This document shows, one piece after another, positions 10,901-22,983 of a DNA stretch of 64,000 nucleotides (position 1 is its first letter; every line of letters begins with the position of its first letter). Location: assembly GCA_030386875.1 (NCBI GenBank), contig CM059558.1:9185501-9249500 (forward strand), written 5' to 3'. The DNA comes from Morinoia aosen. Lineage: Eukaryota; Arthropoda; Malacostraca; Amphipoda; Talitridae. Below the pieces are notes generated by a model. The model worked only from the letters and a program-made list of their open reading frames with translations. It had not been told where the DNA came from and did no database searches. The translations under genes were made by a program, and so were the position numbers.

Positions 10901-12479
10901 ATGTTGAAAAAGTATTTACCTTTAATTTTCTAATCAATTTAGGCTCTCGCAAAATGGGACGTGTGGACCTGGAACGAACAAACAAAGTAACTTAAAAGCC
11001 AGTCATAAGGCATTCAAATCATAAATGCTCAGACCGCCAAGGAATTCCACGCTGTCATATAATAAAGATAAAAGCCATAACAACAAAAGGCACTCAGAGA
11101 GAGCACCCTGAATGTTAAGACAAAGCATCATTTGCGTCGGTCAGGCGGGCGTCACAGAACAATAGCGCTGTTTCTCTAGATTATTCAACAAGGCGTCCAC
11201 AACGTGTCTGTAATTTCGATTTCATGCACTGGAAGCTTAACAAAGGCCCGTTCGTGCCTTGATCTCGTCACAGAAATGTAGCCATAGACAATACAGCAAA
11301 CGTGTCATTCAGACAATATGTAGCTCATGCATTTCTCTCTGACATGGTCGGTCGTCATGGAAGGTGCTGTAATCTTTTGTATTTTCAGTGTTCAACTTTA
11401 AAAAGACGTTATCGCAGCGCAACACAATCATGACCATTTCATTCCTCCACAAGAAGCCAAGACAAAGCAGCTACTGCCTTGTACCTTTCGAGTTTGTCGC
11501 TTTGGTGAACCGGTTGGTACTGCAATAGCACTCACATGCACCGAATTGTCCGAGTAAAACGACGCTTTGTCTAGCAAGTGAGAAAAACAGACGATTAAGA
11601 ACAGCCCTAACTAGTGAAGCCCAGTTCGAGCATCAAAGGCGCTAGCAAGCCACGAGTGTTGGTTAAGGATTGATTTACAAGAAGTTAAGCATAAGGAGAC
11701 GGTCACAAAATTGCAATTACTTCTCACGTATTTATGGAACATATATGCTCGCCTGACCTTTCTTCTACCTATAACAATCTATACAGTGTACCTCTTTATT
11801 ACCGAACACACACTTTAAAAGCACATTATTCGCTCAGTCGTAAACATTTTTAGTTCTTTTACTCCAGTTTTATGCAGAAATTCGTAATCGGTAACAATGA
11901 AAGAAATTGTAGACATTCGTACCAAGTTGATTCATACAAAATGAAATGTAAGGAAAGGTGTCAAATTCCTTTTTGATCAAACGAATGTTTTCAATGAATC
12001 AATCACTTTTAGTTTCTTCGGTACAACGCAAAAATTTGACCTTGACATACATATCAAGGGAACACGAAACGTGGAATTTCAAGAAAAATTGTCGTTCATA
12101 AATCAAAACCGAATAGGACATAGGATTATCGAGGCATCTCTAAATTTCTTGGCGCATTATACTGCTCCAAATTGATCTAACAGTAAAGTGCAGAACTGCA
12201 GAAAACCATTGAAGACATGCAGATTTTCAACTGGAATAATTAAAGCGAAGCAGAAAGCAACCGTCGGTAGAAGTTTTTCGTAGAGCATGAAATTTAAAAA
12301 TTCACTCATTTATCCGAATAGCAAATGAAGGAATGAATAGCACTACACATTAAACCAACGACTTTCCGCTAACAGCAAAACTCGATAAATTTAGACATCA
12401 ATTCGTCGCACGCTTCCATTCACCAAGTTCCAAATTACGAACTTCATAGAGCGCAGGGAGCAGAACTCCAGGGGCGCCC
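7961..12479. other. AT-rich unique DNA with a small tandem duplication and a hairpin
   Basis: No gene was recognised. Noted items are a (TA)n run at about 8912-8926, a two-copy imperfect duplication at about 9437-9518 (each copy with ATATAATTA, GTTCATTTTTT and CCCAATATAATC), and a perfect 17 bp inverted repeat at 9522-9559. The longest frame is 118 codons at 9638-9994 on the plus strand, without a recognisable domain. Confidence 0.5.
9522..9559. repeat. Perfect 17 bp inverted repeat with a 4-base loop
   Basis: AATTAGTGACCTCTTGA is followed by the loop TACT and then by its exact reverse complement. The arms are too short for a typical microRNA precursor. It lies directly after the two-copy duplication at 9437-9518. 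It could be a small fold-back remnant. Confidence 0.85.
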
Positions 12480-12660
12480 GGACGACCAATACACAGTGTG
12501 CTCGACTTCACCGCTACGTTTACAGGTGTGACTTTTTGAGCCGCAGTTTTGTCGCTTTTCGTACAGTTAAGGCAGCTCTTGCGCGGCCGCGGCCTTGGGA
12601 GCAGGTCGGGGGCGAGCTGCTGCAGCCGCGTGCGTGATGTGCGAGCAACGCGCGCTCAAA
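12480..12660. other. Short GC- and CpG-rich patch
   Basis: The block around GCGCGGCCGCGGCCTTGGGA and CGCGTGCGTGATG stands out from the AT-rich surroundings. It could be a promoter or first exon of an unseen gene, or a conserved element. No start codon followed by a convincing frame, and no TATA box, could be tied to it. Confidence 0.25.
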
Positions 12661-12687
12661 TGAGGGTTGCTACTGCGTACCTTACAC

Positions 12688-12876
12688 CAGGGGTTCTCAA
12701 AGTGGGGTCCGTGGGACTTTGACACATGGCCCGCAAAATTTAACGAATTTAACAGTGGATGCATACATGTATATATATATGTATATATTTTCCTGAGAGA
12801 AACACATGTGAGGGGGTTCTCAGCATATTTCTGTAAGAAAATTGTCCTTGATTGAAAAACAGTTTGAGAGCCCCTG
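12688..12876. mobile_element. hAT-type MITE, 189 bp, with perfect 8 bp target duplication
   Basis: The element starts CAGGGGTTCTCAAAGTGGGG and ends CAGTTTGAGAGCCCCTG, giving terminal inverted repeats that match at 14 of 16 positions. The CAGGGGT..TC form is typical of nonautonomous hAT elements. Both flanks carry the same 8 bp, CCTTACAC (12680-12687 and 12877-12884), the target duplication length expected for hAT. The interior is AT-rich with an alternating TATATATATATG run and has no coding capacity. The perfect duplication suggests a relatively young insertion. Confidence 0.93.
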
Positions 12877-12884
12877 CCTTACAC

Positions 12885-15223
12885 TGAGCGCTTTGCATTG
12901 CAAGCACAAAATGAAATGTTTTGTCATGCGCACCAGCGAGAATAAGTAGTTTGGTTTTATAAATAACTATGGGTAATTTTTTTATAGCGTTCAAATTACA
13001 AATAATGAAAACTTTAGTACTACGCATAAGTAGGAGTAAGTTTGACATCACGGGCAAATGAGACTGAATCTCGTATTATATCGCCATAGAGAGGAGTATT
13101 TTACCATGTACCAATGGACAAATAAAAGGACATTTTATATCATGTTCCATTAAGTACATCTTACGCACCAGTAAGAGTAACTTCAGAATTACATATGAAG
13201 ACGTGTAGGTTTTGTTACCGATACCAAGAGGTGTCAGTTTATTATCGCACGTCTACTGAGGTAGGTTCTGAAACCTATACGGAAAGTGCGAGTTATACTC
13301 TACAAGATCAGAAGCACGGTCTCTAAGCATCCTCCAAGAATTGTATTGTATGGTACAAGAACAAATGCAAGTTTCATAACAACAAAAACTAGTGCAAGCG
13401 TTCTCGCAACAAAAACCAATGCAGGTTTTACGTCACTAAAACCACGAGTGGGAACAATCGAAAAAAACATATAGTAAAGTTCCAGGCAAGAGGACGAACA
13501 TGAATACTGGACAACTGACAACCGGACTCATAAGAGAACCGGATATGCAATGAATATTATTAGCATTGTTTACCATGTTTTCAAGGAAGCAATAAACGGT
13601 AATACAGATGAATAATAACAATTAACGTTACATTTCTTACAGTAAAATGAAGCTCATGTTTTATTACATTTGCAGAAACAATAATTTAACATGTGTTATT
13701 TCTTGGTTTAGTTTAACAACAAACATATTTCGTTTTTTGATGTGAACATGCAATTCTTACAAATGCTCCTATGTTTTAATATTCTCACAAACTTTACCAG
13801 CAATAAATTAGTTTACGTTCCAATAAATCTTTCATTTTCCTATCTTCATGCGGATAACTTGACAACCGGAATAACTTGACATCCGGACATGTACGAGTCC
13901 GGTTGTCAAAAATTCTGCTGTACTGGAAGGTTTTACATAACCCCAGCATTTGTAGGTTTTGTGGTACGCACAAAAGGTCGTACAAGGATGAACACAGCCC
14001 CAAAATAACCGAGTTAGAATTATGCTTCGAAAAGAGGTTGGACACCGCTACTAGATGCAGGCTTCGCATAATGCAGTGTGGATGTAACGGCATCTGCTCC
14101 GTCTTGAAATGTAAGGCTCGGACAATGCACCACATGGTGAAACGATAGGCACGCTACCAAAGTAAAATTTGACCTCCGCCACGAACACAATTGAGTTAAT
14201 ACAGTAATACCCAATGTAAGGTTTGAGTACCGCATAACCAACTGTAGAGTTTGAGTATCGCAGAACAAAATTTAGAGTTTCAGTATCGCAGAACAAGATT
14301 TAGAGTTCAAAGAGACGTACTAAAAAAGCATTTGAATAAGTTTGAAGTATCAATGAATAATTTATGATCAATGAAAGCACGGTGTTGTCTTGAACGCCGA
14401 TCCTTTTTCGAAGATAATGAACAGGATAAAATTTATTAAAATTAAACCTAAAACAGTCCAGGGACTTACAAATTCAAAAAGCAAGACACCACCTGCATCG
14501 TCAGCGTGCACATGGCATGGCAGCTAAATGCGAGTCATTTTCTCTGAAGAAGCTGAAGAAATCAATAGAAATGAAACCCGCTAATAGAACGTGAGAAGTA
14601 TTTTGCATTATATTGAATACTTCAGCTCGAAAAAAACGCGAAGCGATCTATATGTATCAAATTGAATGAGACTTCTCAGGCAAAATCACGGGAGCACGTG
14701 CTAAGGTGTTCCGTTGAGTTCTTGGAAGTTTTTACGCAGCTGCGAGGAGCTTTTTAGAATGCGCCGCCAAGGTCATCATCTTCTAAGTATTACGTTGTCT
14801 AAAAGAAAAACTCTATACGTACGACTTCCGTCCCGAGAGACAGCAAGTACTAATTACGTTAAATCGCTACTGAATCCCTCAAAAATTGTTTTTCGAACAT
14901 TTGGATGCTAAAGTTTGGCTGTAATTCACTTCACGCCGTCTTATCAAGTCATTTGATTTCAGAAACCACCTTACACTCGGAGTTCTGAGTGCTTTCATGT
15001 ACGGTTCGTGTAAAACGTATCAGGCATTTCATTGCCGTCAAATACACCGACACCATTCACACTCTGCCACTGACGAAGCTAAACAGATGTACTAGCAATT
15101 TCAAAACTGTGTGAGTTTTTTGTACGGATAACAGCAACTCATCCACATCGTATAATTGAAACTGTATCATTTACTTCGATAAAAGGCTCACAATAAAGAA
15201 TACGATACTTCAGCAATGATTTC
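12885..15223. other. Unique DNA with minor tandem repeats
   Basis: No gene was recognised. Two small arrays are visible: three 27 bp units at 13355-13435 (each with ACAAAAAC..TGCA) and three 28 bp units at 14221-14304 (each with GTTTGAGTATCGCAGAAC-like sequence). A 12 bp inverted repeat, TTGACAACCGGA, lies at 13859-13870 and 13898-13909. A related copy at about 13514 (TGACAACCGGACTC) is inverted relative to the one at 13895-13908. Confidence 0.55.
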
Positions 15224-15227
15224 TTAA

Positions 15228-15448
15228 CACTTTGACTGCGACGTGTGCCACCGGTGGTACACGGAGGTAATTTTCATAACGCTGCTGACCGGCCAGTAGA
15301 AGCAAGCTCTATTTTCATGAATATTTAATCAAAGCTAAATGAAGGCACGATCCAGTTCATTTTTGGTATTTTTCAAATAGCTTACTACAATTGACATTAA
15401 ATTTGAGTTTGGCATTGAACCTAATATTTAATAGTCGCAGTCAAAGTG
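15228..15448 (+). mobile_element. piggyBac-like MITE, 221 bp, same family as 3207
   Basis: The terminal inverted repeats CACTTTGACTGCGAC (15228-15242) and its exact reverse complement (15434-15448) are perfect over 15 bp. TTAA precedes the left end and CTAA, a one-base decay of TTAA, follows the right end. Near the left end CCACCGGTGG lies in the same position as in the 3207 copy, and the right half shares TTTGGTATTTTTCAAAT and TTGACATTAAA. No coding capacity. Confidence 0.9.
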
Positions 15449-15452
15449 CTAA

Positions 15453-16219
15453 AACAGGCAACGTATGAAATTCATTCCCGTTAAAGTAGTAGTAAAATCG
15501 TGCTGCTCACAAACCCACACAGTTTCTTGCGAGTTTACATCCGAGGAAACTCCTCGCTGATGTGCACGCAGCTGCGCAGCTGAATGACGGTCGCTTGCAC
15601 TTTGAACGATTCCCAATTTCATTCCCATAATGAGATGAATTGAGATGAATTTAAAAGATTTCAGATTGAAAGAATAGAAATTTTCACTTCTGAGGCACGG
15701 GTGACAGGGATATTATTAAGATGATATTGATACGATGAGCTAGCTGGATGAAATAGCAAAACGATTAAACACGAAATGCCCAGCGTTAAACAAATGAACT
15801 GGAAACTGAGACTATATGGCAGGCGAACTGCTTCACTCCAATGATGCTTTAAAATAGGAAGTTAGACGCAAAATCGTAGAGCTGGCGTGTTTTTTGTTAG
15901 CAATTAACAACGGTCATTCGACAGAGACGATTTCTCACATAATGAAGCGAAATGAAGTCGAGATACGCCTGAGATCATCGAGCACAAAACTGACGTAGAG
16001 CAAGCTATCTCAAGGCTAATCGACGCACGTGTTGAAGTGACCACAAAATCTCGATTTGTGCACATATATATCCTTAATCTTCACCCTAAGCTTAAAATAA
16101 ATAATTTTCTCTACAAGGTTTACAATTCTCCGACGATAAAGTGATCAGATCAGGAGTGTGTAAAGCATGGAATTTTGCTGGAAGGAGCAAACTTCCACAC
16201 TTCCAAATTCCTTATACCC
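15453..16219. other. Unique DNA, nothing recognised
   Basis: I see no gene, tandem repeat or transposon terminus in this stretch. Confidence 0.5.
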
Positions 16220-16770
16220 CTGTGTAGGATTTGGTGGCCAAGAGAGTGGAGATTTGATGATCAGGGGACTGTGTAGTGCTGGGGTGTGGAGATTTGGTGG
16301 TCAAGAGAGTGTGTAGTGATAGGGTGTGGAGATTTGGTGGTCAAGAGAGCGTGCAGTGCTGGGGTGTGGAGATTTGGTGGTCAAGAGAGTGTGTAGTGCT
16401 GGGGTGTGGAGATTTGGTGGTCAAGAGAGTGTGTAGTGCTGGGGCGTGGAGATTTGGTGGTCAAGAGAGTGTGTAGTGCTGGGGTGTGGAGATTTGGTGG
16501 TCAAGAGAGCGTGTAGTGCTGGGGTGTGGAGATTTGGTGGTCAAGAGAGCGTGTAGTGCTGGGGTGTGAATATTTGAAGATCAGAGGGGCGTGTAGTGCT
16601 GGGGTGTGAATATGTGAAGATCAGAGGGGCGTGAAGCGCTGGATGGAGGAGGATTTGACGGCCAAAAGGCATGTAGAGCAGCTGGAGGACGAGAACTTGA
16701 TGGACGGGAGACCGCGTTGTGCTGAGGTGCGAACACTCGATATGAGAGCGGCGTGTAGCGCTAGCGTGTG
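16220..16770. repeat. 40 bp minisatellite, about 10 good units plus decayed units
   Basis: A 40 bp unit containing GTGTGTAGTGCTGGGGTGTG and GAGATTTGGTGGTCAAGAGA repeats head to tail. The core from about 16271 to 16560 is nearly uniform. Toward the right edge the units change to GTGAATATTTGAAGATCAGA and then decay (CTGGATGGAGGAGGATTTGA, GATGGACGGGAG), leaving recognisable remnants to about 16770. The left edge is also degenerate. This central homogeneity with decayed flanks is the usual pattern of unequal exchange. Since 40 is not divisible by three, every frame cycles through different residues. Confidence 0.95.
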
Positions 16771-19700
16771 CAGCTAGGCACAATTGGCTAAGCATAATGG
16801 CTCTACTTAAATGCCAACATCGTTAAATGCGCTCTAGTCAGGCTCACTTGTGAAATCAACAGCTTGAATTCGGGCGAATAAAAATGAGAGACATAGGTTC
16901 TAATAAACTTCTTTCCTAAAAACTGACACAATATTCAGGGAATATTACAAAGTATAAACGACCATCATTAATGATCACCTTTGAAAGTAGCACGAAGTGA
17001 TCAAAACAGACAATTAATAGAAGCCATTGCCAGCACGTTGGTAGCAAAACTGACTTCATGACAATGTTGCCTCGTGCGCCACAAAATCACAGGAGCAGTC
17101 TAGTAAAAAATGCCAGGCAGGCCAAGACCATCGCACGCAGCCATGACGACACAGGGCCCTGTAATTTGGACCTCGAGAGAACGTGTTATGCATGCGATTG
17201 ACGGAGGCTCGACGTCACTTTCTTCCTCACTCGGCCTCATCAAGTCAGGCAAGCGGCCGTGATTTCTCCCTCGTGCTGCGCTGCAGGGACTAGATACGGT
17301 GGGTGTTTGTGACAGCAAGCAATGGTTAAGTGCCGATGAATTTATTAATGCGTCAGAACGTAAGCGGAACATAAAAATCCATGAAAATCCATAAATCTCA
17401 AATGGATTGTTTGAAAACCTCAGGTTATGAGATTTTCCAAATTATAGGCATATTCTAAAGCGGTGTTATCGTCAGCGCATTTCTGGAAGATTCGGCCTCC
17501 ACAGCGGCTTGTCAGATTACCGATACGTCGACGTTAAGCGGAAAATGAAACATTTCACCCAGAAAGGTGAGGTCGAGTGTGACAAAAAGGTCCGTATATC
17601 TCGCGCAAATCAGCGAGCGGCAGGAACAAGGCATTACGTAACTTTGTGTTGTGTTTACACATCGCCGTGGCAACAGCCAGGGCGCGGTGTACACACTGCG
17701 GCGACCGCACAATTCATGCAATCCTAATATGTCGATGAAGCGTGACGAGTTCACGCTTCATTCGCTGATCAAACTGTTCGCTGCAACCTTAATGGCCTTC
17801 AGAGAATAACTAAAACTGGCAAGGCATACCGACATAAAATCGACACTATTCACGATGCAAGGATTTGATTCCATCCATTGCTCTATCGTAACGGGATTCC
17901 GGAAAAACTGCACGCACGGGAGCATAACGGCTTACTGACTGCTCATTAGAGCAAAGTTGCGCGTTAGAGCAATACATGTGCAACGAAGATGTTGAACAAT
18001 GACATCGTGTGAATTGTAACATTTGAAATGTACAAGCAAGATAAAAATTGCATCAGCAGAGTTCTCGCAATTAGGAAAACAAACATCGCTGTGCATTCAA
18101 GACGGCCAGCTCGAACTGAAGAGCACGAGACCTGGCTTGCTAATTTTTTTCTTTGATGAAGTAAAAACATCGCAAAGGTCTATTATTTGAAATAGAAGTT
18201 TAAAACGCAGTGCTTGCTTAGAATTCAAGCACGCTCTCTGAAAGCACAAAATTACAGTGACTGAACTGATCTGTCTCCCCTGAAACGACGTCCTCAGTTG
18301 AGGGCTCCCATTTAAAAAATTGTAGCATTCTCTAAGCTTATATGATTTACCTTTTATCGACATGTCGAAAATTAAATATTCTGCTGGATACGTAGAAAGC
18401 AATTCGTTTTCATGCAAAATGAGCTCAAAATTCCAACAAATAGCTAACAACCAGGCAGTGTAATTTCGTCAGAACCTCTACCGTAGTTTTCAGTGAGCAG
18501 ACAGACCTGTAACATCTCGCAAAGCAGCCGAGTGTGTTAGGTAGATGGGAGTTGAAATCGCGTGACGTGCGCTACTCGAGCTGTTTGCCTACTCAGATAA
18601 CCAACGAAATACTCCTAAAACAGTTGGCTCCCGAGAAATTTAATGATATTAAACCGGTGAAAATTCCAACAAACTTTCAATCCCCATTGGTAGATTCTAA
18701 ACAAGGAATTTCAGAAGAAATTTTCGCAAACAAATTTGTTCCAACAGCACAAGTAGAACAAATTTTAAGAGGAAGAGAGGTAGGTGGTGTTAATCACATT
18801 TAGCTGGAAAAGGTTCATGTTCGATGCGGCGACTACCCTATGCTAGGGCCCACCGAAATGCAGATCTATTCTGATGAAAAAGTGAATCTATGACGAAAGC
18901 ACAGTTCTCCGATAATTCAGAACAGAGAGTATTGAAAAAGGGAAATGAGTTAGGAGGATTTTATAGAAGTTCCAAGCCTTGCCTATATTTCACAGGGTGT
19001 TTCTAAAGTAAAGCGAAATACAAAATAGTTTTAATGAATTAAATCGCATCAAATAAGTACCAGACATAATACAACGGTTAATAATATTCATTCAGTAAGA
19101 AATACACTCTGCGTAATTTGAATAGGATTTTAGCTTGGTAATGTAATAAGACGTCACTACACTGCAAAAGTAAAATTAGGTAACATTGGTTCATAAGTTT
19201 GATATACTCGATCATCGATTGTTGGCCTTGGTCACCAGAACTCGTAACGCAATGAGCTCCCCAGCTCCGCAAAAACATGCTCATACTAAGGAAGTTTTAT
19301 GCTAGTATATATTCCAGAAATCGCATCCTAGCTAGTTCAAATCATACAAATTCTAATTTGTAGTAGAAGTACTGGAAAACCCCATGGTACTGTGTGAAGA
19401 TCACCATTATGATTGCAAAAAAGGTTTTGTTTTTACCATCACAGAATAAGACGCAAGCGTGAGAAAATGAAACATTGTTCTCTGACGACCAAGGAAATGA
19501 AAAATTTCAAAAACTGACTCACTAAACAGACCAAACGAAACAAAAAAAAGTCGCCTCTCAATCAGCGTAGCATTCAAGGGCGAGTGCAGCAATGGAAGGT
19601 ACGACTCTCAGGAAAGTGTTCACCGTACGATTAAATTGATCAAACTTACGATGTATCACGAAGCCATTTACAAGCGTCGTTTTCAAGTCAAATTTTAGGA

Positions 19701-20123
19701 AAATCGTCAATTTCCAAACCTTAAATCGGTTATACCTCTAACTACGTTGCATTGAGGGTTCCGTACCAGCAACACAGTTCGAGGTGCAATACTACGAAGG
19801 AGGACGGTGTTTAGTCCGTCAAATCGAGTACTAGAACGATGTGCCAAGGCAATAAATTCCATTAATCAATTGCAGCACAAACTGAAATGAAGGGTGTGCA
19901 TCATTCATACATTATCCGCCATATACAAGGAGAATAAAGTCACAACAGATCGTCATTGCTGCACGCAGAAAGAGGCATGGCAAGGAATTACGAGGTGGAG
20001 CTTCAGCCATCAGTCGAGCAATTGTGCTTTCAACACGTCAATCCTCCTGACACCGTCACGACCGCTTTGTAGTGACTGCTACGCCGCAGGGAACGAAAAT
20101 ATTAGCATACTGATCTTATCTAC
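16771..20123. other. Unique DNA, no gene recognised
   Basis: Only short frames are present, such as 89 codons at 18534-18803 on the plus strand and 117 codons at 18097-18450 on the minus strand. I recognise no domain in either. A short GC-richer patch lies near 17120-17290. Confidence 0.45.
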
Positions 20124-20135
20124 TCTCCATTGACA

Positions 20136-20499
20136 GATTAAGATTATAAGTTAGTTTAAGCCTCCCTAACCGCTGCTAAAATAGAGCGTATCGAATAGAG
20201 AAAGGAAGAAGGCACCATTTAGTATGGAGATAAGAAAATGAGGAATCTATGCAGAAAGGGCATAGAAACAGTAAGATAGGAAAGAAGTTCATGAAATAAG
20301 ATTAAAGTTGAAGAAGAAAGTCAGAGGCGCTGAAAAATAGGACAGTAGTGAACCGAAAAAAGGTGGTCCTCATCATAACAAAAATCATTTTATTTCAACA
20401 AAAAAGAAGGCCTAACTAACTCTCAGCTCGTGCCCGCACAATTTTCCCCTGGGAGCGCTAATTCCCATAGATACAATTTGTTGTATCCCCCTATGGGGA
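20136..20499 (-). mobile_element. SINE-like family copy 3, with 12 bp target duplication
   Basis: The copy is bounded by TCTCCATTGACA at 20124-20135 and again at 20500-20511, a perfect 12 bp target duplication. On the plus strand it begins with an AT-rich tail (GATTAAGATTATAAG), passes through AAGCCTCCCTAACCGCTGCT, CACCATTTAGTATGGAGATA and GGCATAGAAACAGTAAG, and ends GATACAATTTGTTGTATCCC plus CCTATGGGG. The last part forms a small hairpin. No protein frame is conserved between copies. Confidence 0.92.
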
Positions 20500-20987
20500 T
20501 CTCCATTGACAACAAAAATGAAAATAAAAAAGAAAAATTCTGATACATTGGAATCATCAATTAATACAACACTTTAATTTTCTTTAATACTATTCCACGT
20601 TTTAAAAAGCAAACAAATGTCACATTTGTTTTATTGTTCTGGTCGTGATGCCAAATTTTAATTCAGCTTTCGTTCGAATTCACTTATTGATTATTATCAA
20701 TTTGGAGCCATCTACAGATTAATGGAAGAGTAAGTTCGACAGCCCTTCAAATAAATTATTTTCAGGCAAAGCAAAGCCAAGAAAATGTTAGGGTTAGCCA
20801 ACATCGGGTGACGAGCAAGGGGAGGAAACGCCGTTAAATGATAGAAGACGGGGAAGGCAATACTCTCTTTCTGTTGGCTAGGAAAACTCGTTTCAGGCCT
20901 AACACGACCTAAAAATTTCACTAAGAACTCAATGATTGAGTGATCATGTCCCTACTCTTTATAACTGAATAAATTGGAATGGTCATT

Positions 20988-21342
20988 AATCAGTTCTAGT
21001 CTCGTCTGACACAACAAAGGTGTCCCCACTAGTGCATTACCAAGGAGGAAAGCGCTATTTAGTATGGAATTGAGAGAACGAGGAATCTACGCACAAAGAA
21101 TGTGTGTCCCCACACCCTTCACATAGAAACAGCGAGATTGAAAAAGGTTTATAAAACAAGATAAGAAATCAGAAAAAAGTAACAGGAGCAGAAAAACAGA
21201 ACCAAAACGATGACCGTAATTACACTAAAAATCATTTCTATGTCAACAGAAAGAAAGCCTACCTGCCCCTCAGCTCGACACTTCGCATCTTTTCCCTGGA
21301 AACGCTAATTCCCACAAACGCAAGAGTTGAAATCCCCAGAGA
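20988..21342 (-). mobile_element. SINE-like family copy 4
   Basis: Family sequence runs from about ACACAACAAAGGTGTCCC through AATCTACGCACAAAGAATGT, CACATAGAAACAGCGAGA and CTACCTGCCCCTCAGCTCG to AAATCCCCAGAGAG. It is more diverged than its neighbour at 20136 and its tail is not clear. No flanking duplication could be found, consistent with greater age. Confidence 0.8.
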
Positions 21343-22204
21343 GAACTTCATGAAAAAACTGACCATAGTTTTATTCGGAAAAATTGGACATCAATTTCGT
21401 CGTACCGGACACGAAGCAGCAGTCCTCGAAACGCTCACAACCGAGCTAGGGAAGTGCAGTTGATGCAAATGACGATGAGTTTTCGAAATACATGTTTTCT
21501 AATAATTATAAATCTCCTTCGGATAATGAAGCAATTTGCTTAATGGCAGTGCACACTCAAAAACTGAATCGCAATTCAATCATCCAACACCCAGTTGTCA
21601 ACTTATTCCAGTTACGAACAAGACGAAAACCTTGATCGAGTTTAAATCCCGAATTTTCGAAGGCAACTTCAATATCACAATTAAATTTTCCAACACATTC
21701 TAGCTGACTACCAAGCTCTAACAGAAGTTCATCATTTGAGTACTATTTTACTTGACCAAAAGCAAGGGTGGAAGCTATAACACCAAAGCCGGTCCATTAA
21801 GCTAACGAGCGGCGCAAGACCGCCGAGGTGATGGATGGTAGCAAATGGCCTGCAAATGTGAAAGCTTCTTCACTGTTAAAAACGCTCGTAAAATGAAAAC
21901 ATGACCTGCACGTGTAATAGGTTAAGAGGGTTTCATTAATTATCTTTACAAAAGAAAGGATTAGAGGAATTGCAAAGACACGTGACCTAGCTAGGCATGG
22001 ACAGACTTCTAGGAAAGGTTTCCTACATCAACACATATTACCACGCTTTAATTTGACTATATCCCTTAACTTATTTTTTAGTAATATTGGATGCATATGA
22101 AATAGTCACTCGCATGATTTTTTTCAATGTTATTCCCTGTCTATGACTAAAGAAACTACAAATATAACGAAACAATTTACTTCCATGGCTAATTTGCACA
22201 AAGA
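21343..22204. other. AT-rich unique DNA, nothing recognised
   Basis: I see no gene or repeat in this stretch. Confidence 0.45.
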
Positions 22205-22207
22205 AAC

Positions 22208-22760
22208 TTGATAGCGAATGTCCAGTTCGAATGTCAGGCTCAAACGTCACATCAACAAAGGCTAATAGTAACTTATAATTATAGAAGGAAAAACATGGTA
22301 AGACAAGACTCAACCAGGCAACAAAGCAAACGCAGGCTACGATTCAAGCCAAGGCAGTCTCTCCGGGGCGCTCACACCACAGCTGAGCAGGCGAACTTGG
22401 ACCTGAGGACAATAATAATTATTATTGTCCTCATTGTCGAATCTTTGTATGTTTACAAAATGAAACCTGCTCTCAGTGACACCCAAAGTGCTTTCCCGCT
22501 TCATGTTGCCAATACGTAATTCAGTTTTTCCTTCATCTTTTATATATTTTTTTATTTTTTACCGTTGTTTGTGCTTTTTCAAAGTTTAGATTTTGTATAC
22601 ACACTACTTTAGTGCTTTAATTTCTCTTATTTGGTTTCGTTTCACAGAAATTTTTCTTGCTGAAGATGGACAGTTAGTCCGAAACGTTCGTTCAGTTTTA
22701 TTTGATCATTTTTAAGAAAAATGACTAAACGTGTAGCGATTTTCGCCTTACTTTTTACGA
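22208..22760 (+). pseudogene. Penelope-like retroelement 3' relic with hammerhead-like motif
   Basis: A plus-strand frame ending at 22519 closes with VESLYVYKMKPALSDTQ and then S-A-F-P-L. This resembles the C-terminal end of GIY-YIG-type endonuclease domains carried by Penelope-like elements (pattern ESL-x-I-x-x-x-KP-x-L-N...S-x-PL). About 140 bp downstream, at 22660-22685, is CTGAAGA, a short GGAC/GUCC stem-loop and GAAAC, the order of conserved pieces in the hammerhead ribozymes these elements carry. The upstream reverse transcriptase is absent, so this is a 5'-truncated or decayed copy. A perfect 28 bp palindrome (22405-22432) lies inside the frame. Assignment rests on pattern memory, not a search. 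Confidence 0.45.
22405..22432. repeat. Perfect 28 bp palindrome without loop
   Basis: GAGGACAATAATAA is followed directly by its exact reverse complement. It falls inside the Penelope-like relic just before the ESLYVYK segment and reads there as a run of five isoleucines, so it probably arose after the element decayed. Confidence 0.9.
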
Positions 22761-22983
22761 CAATAATTGTGATCGGCAAATCTGGTTTGCGCAGTTCAAT
22801 TTAACTGAAACGTTCCGCGGTACGTCAAGACCTCAGAAACAAACACTCATAACTCTATGTCTTCACAGTACGGTTCCGACCGTCGTATGAAACCATATGT
22901 GTGTATTATTCAGTATCGTGCCCATTACACAAGTGAGAATACCTCTATACTGCACATGCCAGTTCAGTTTCACTACGGTAACA

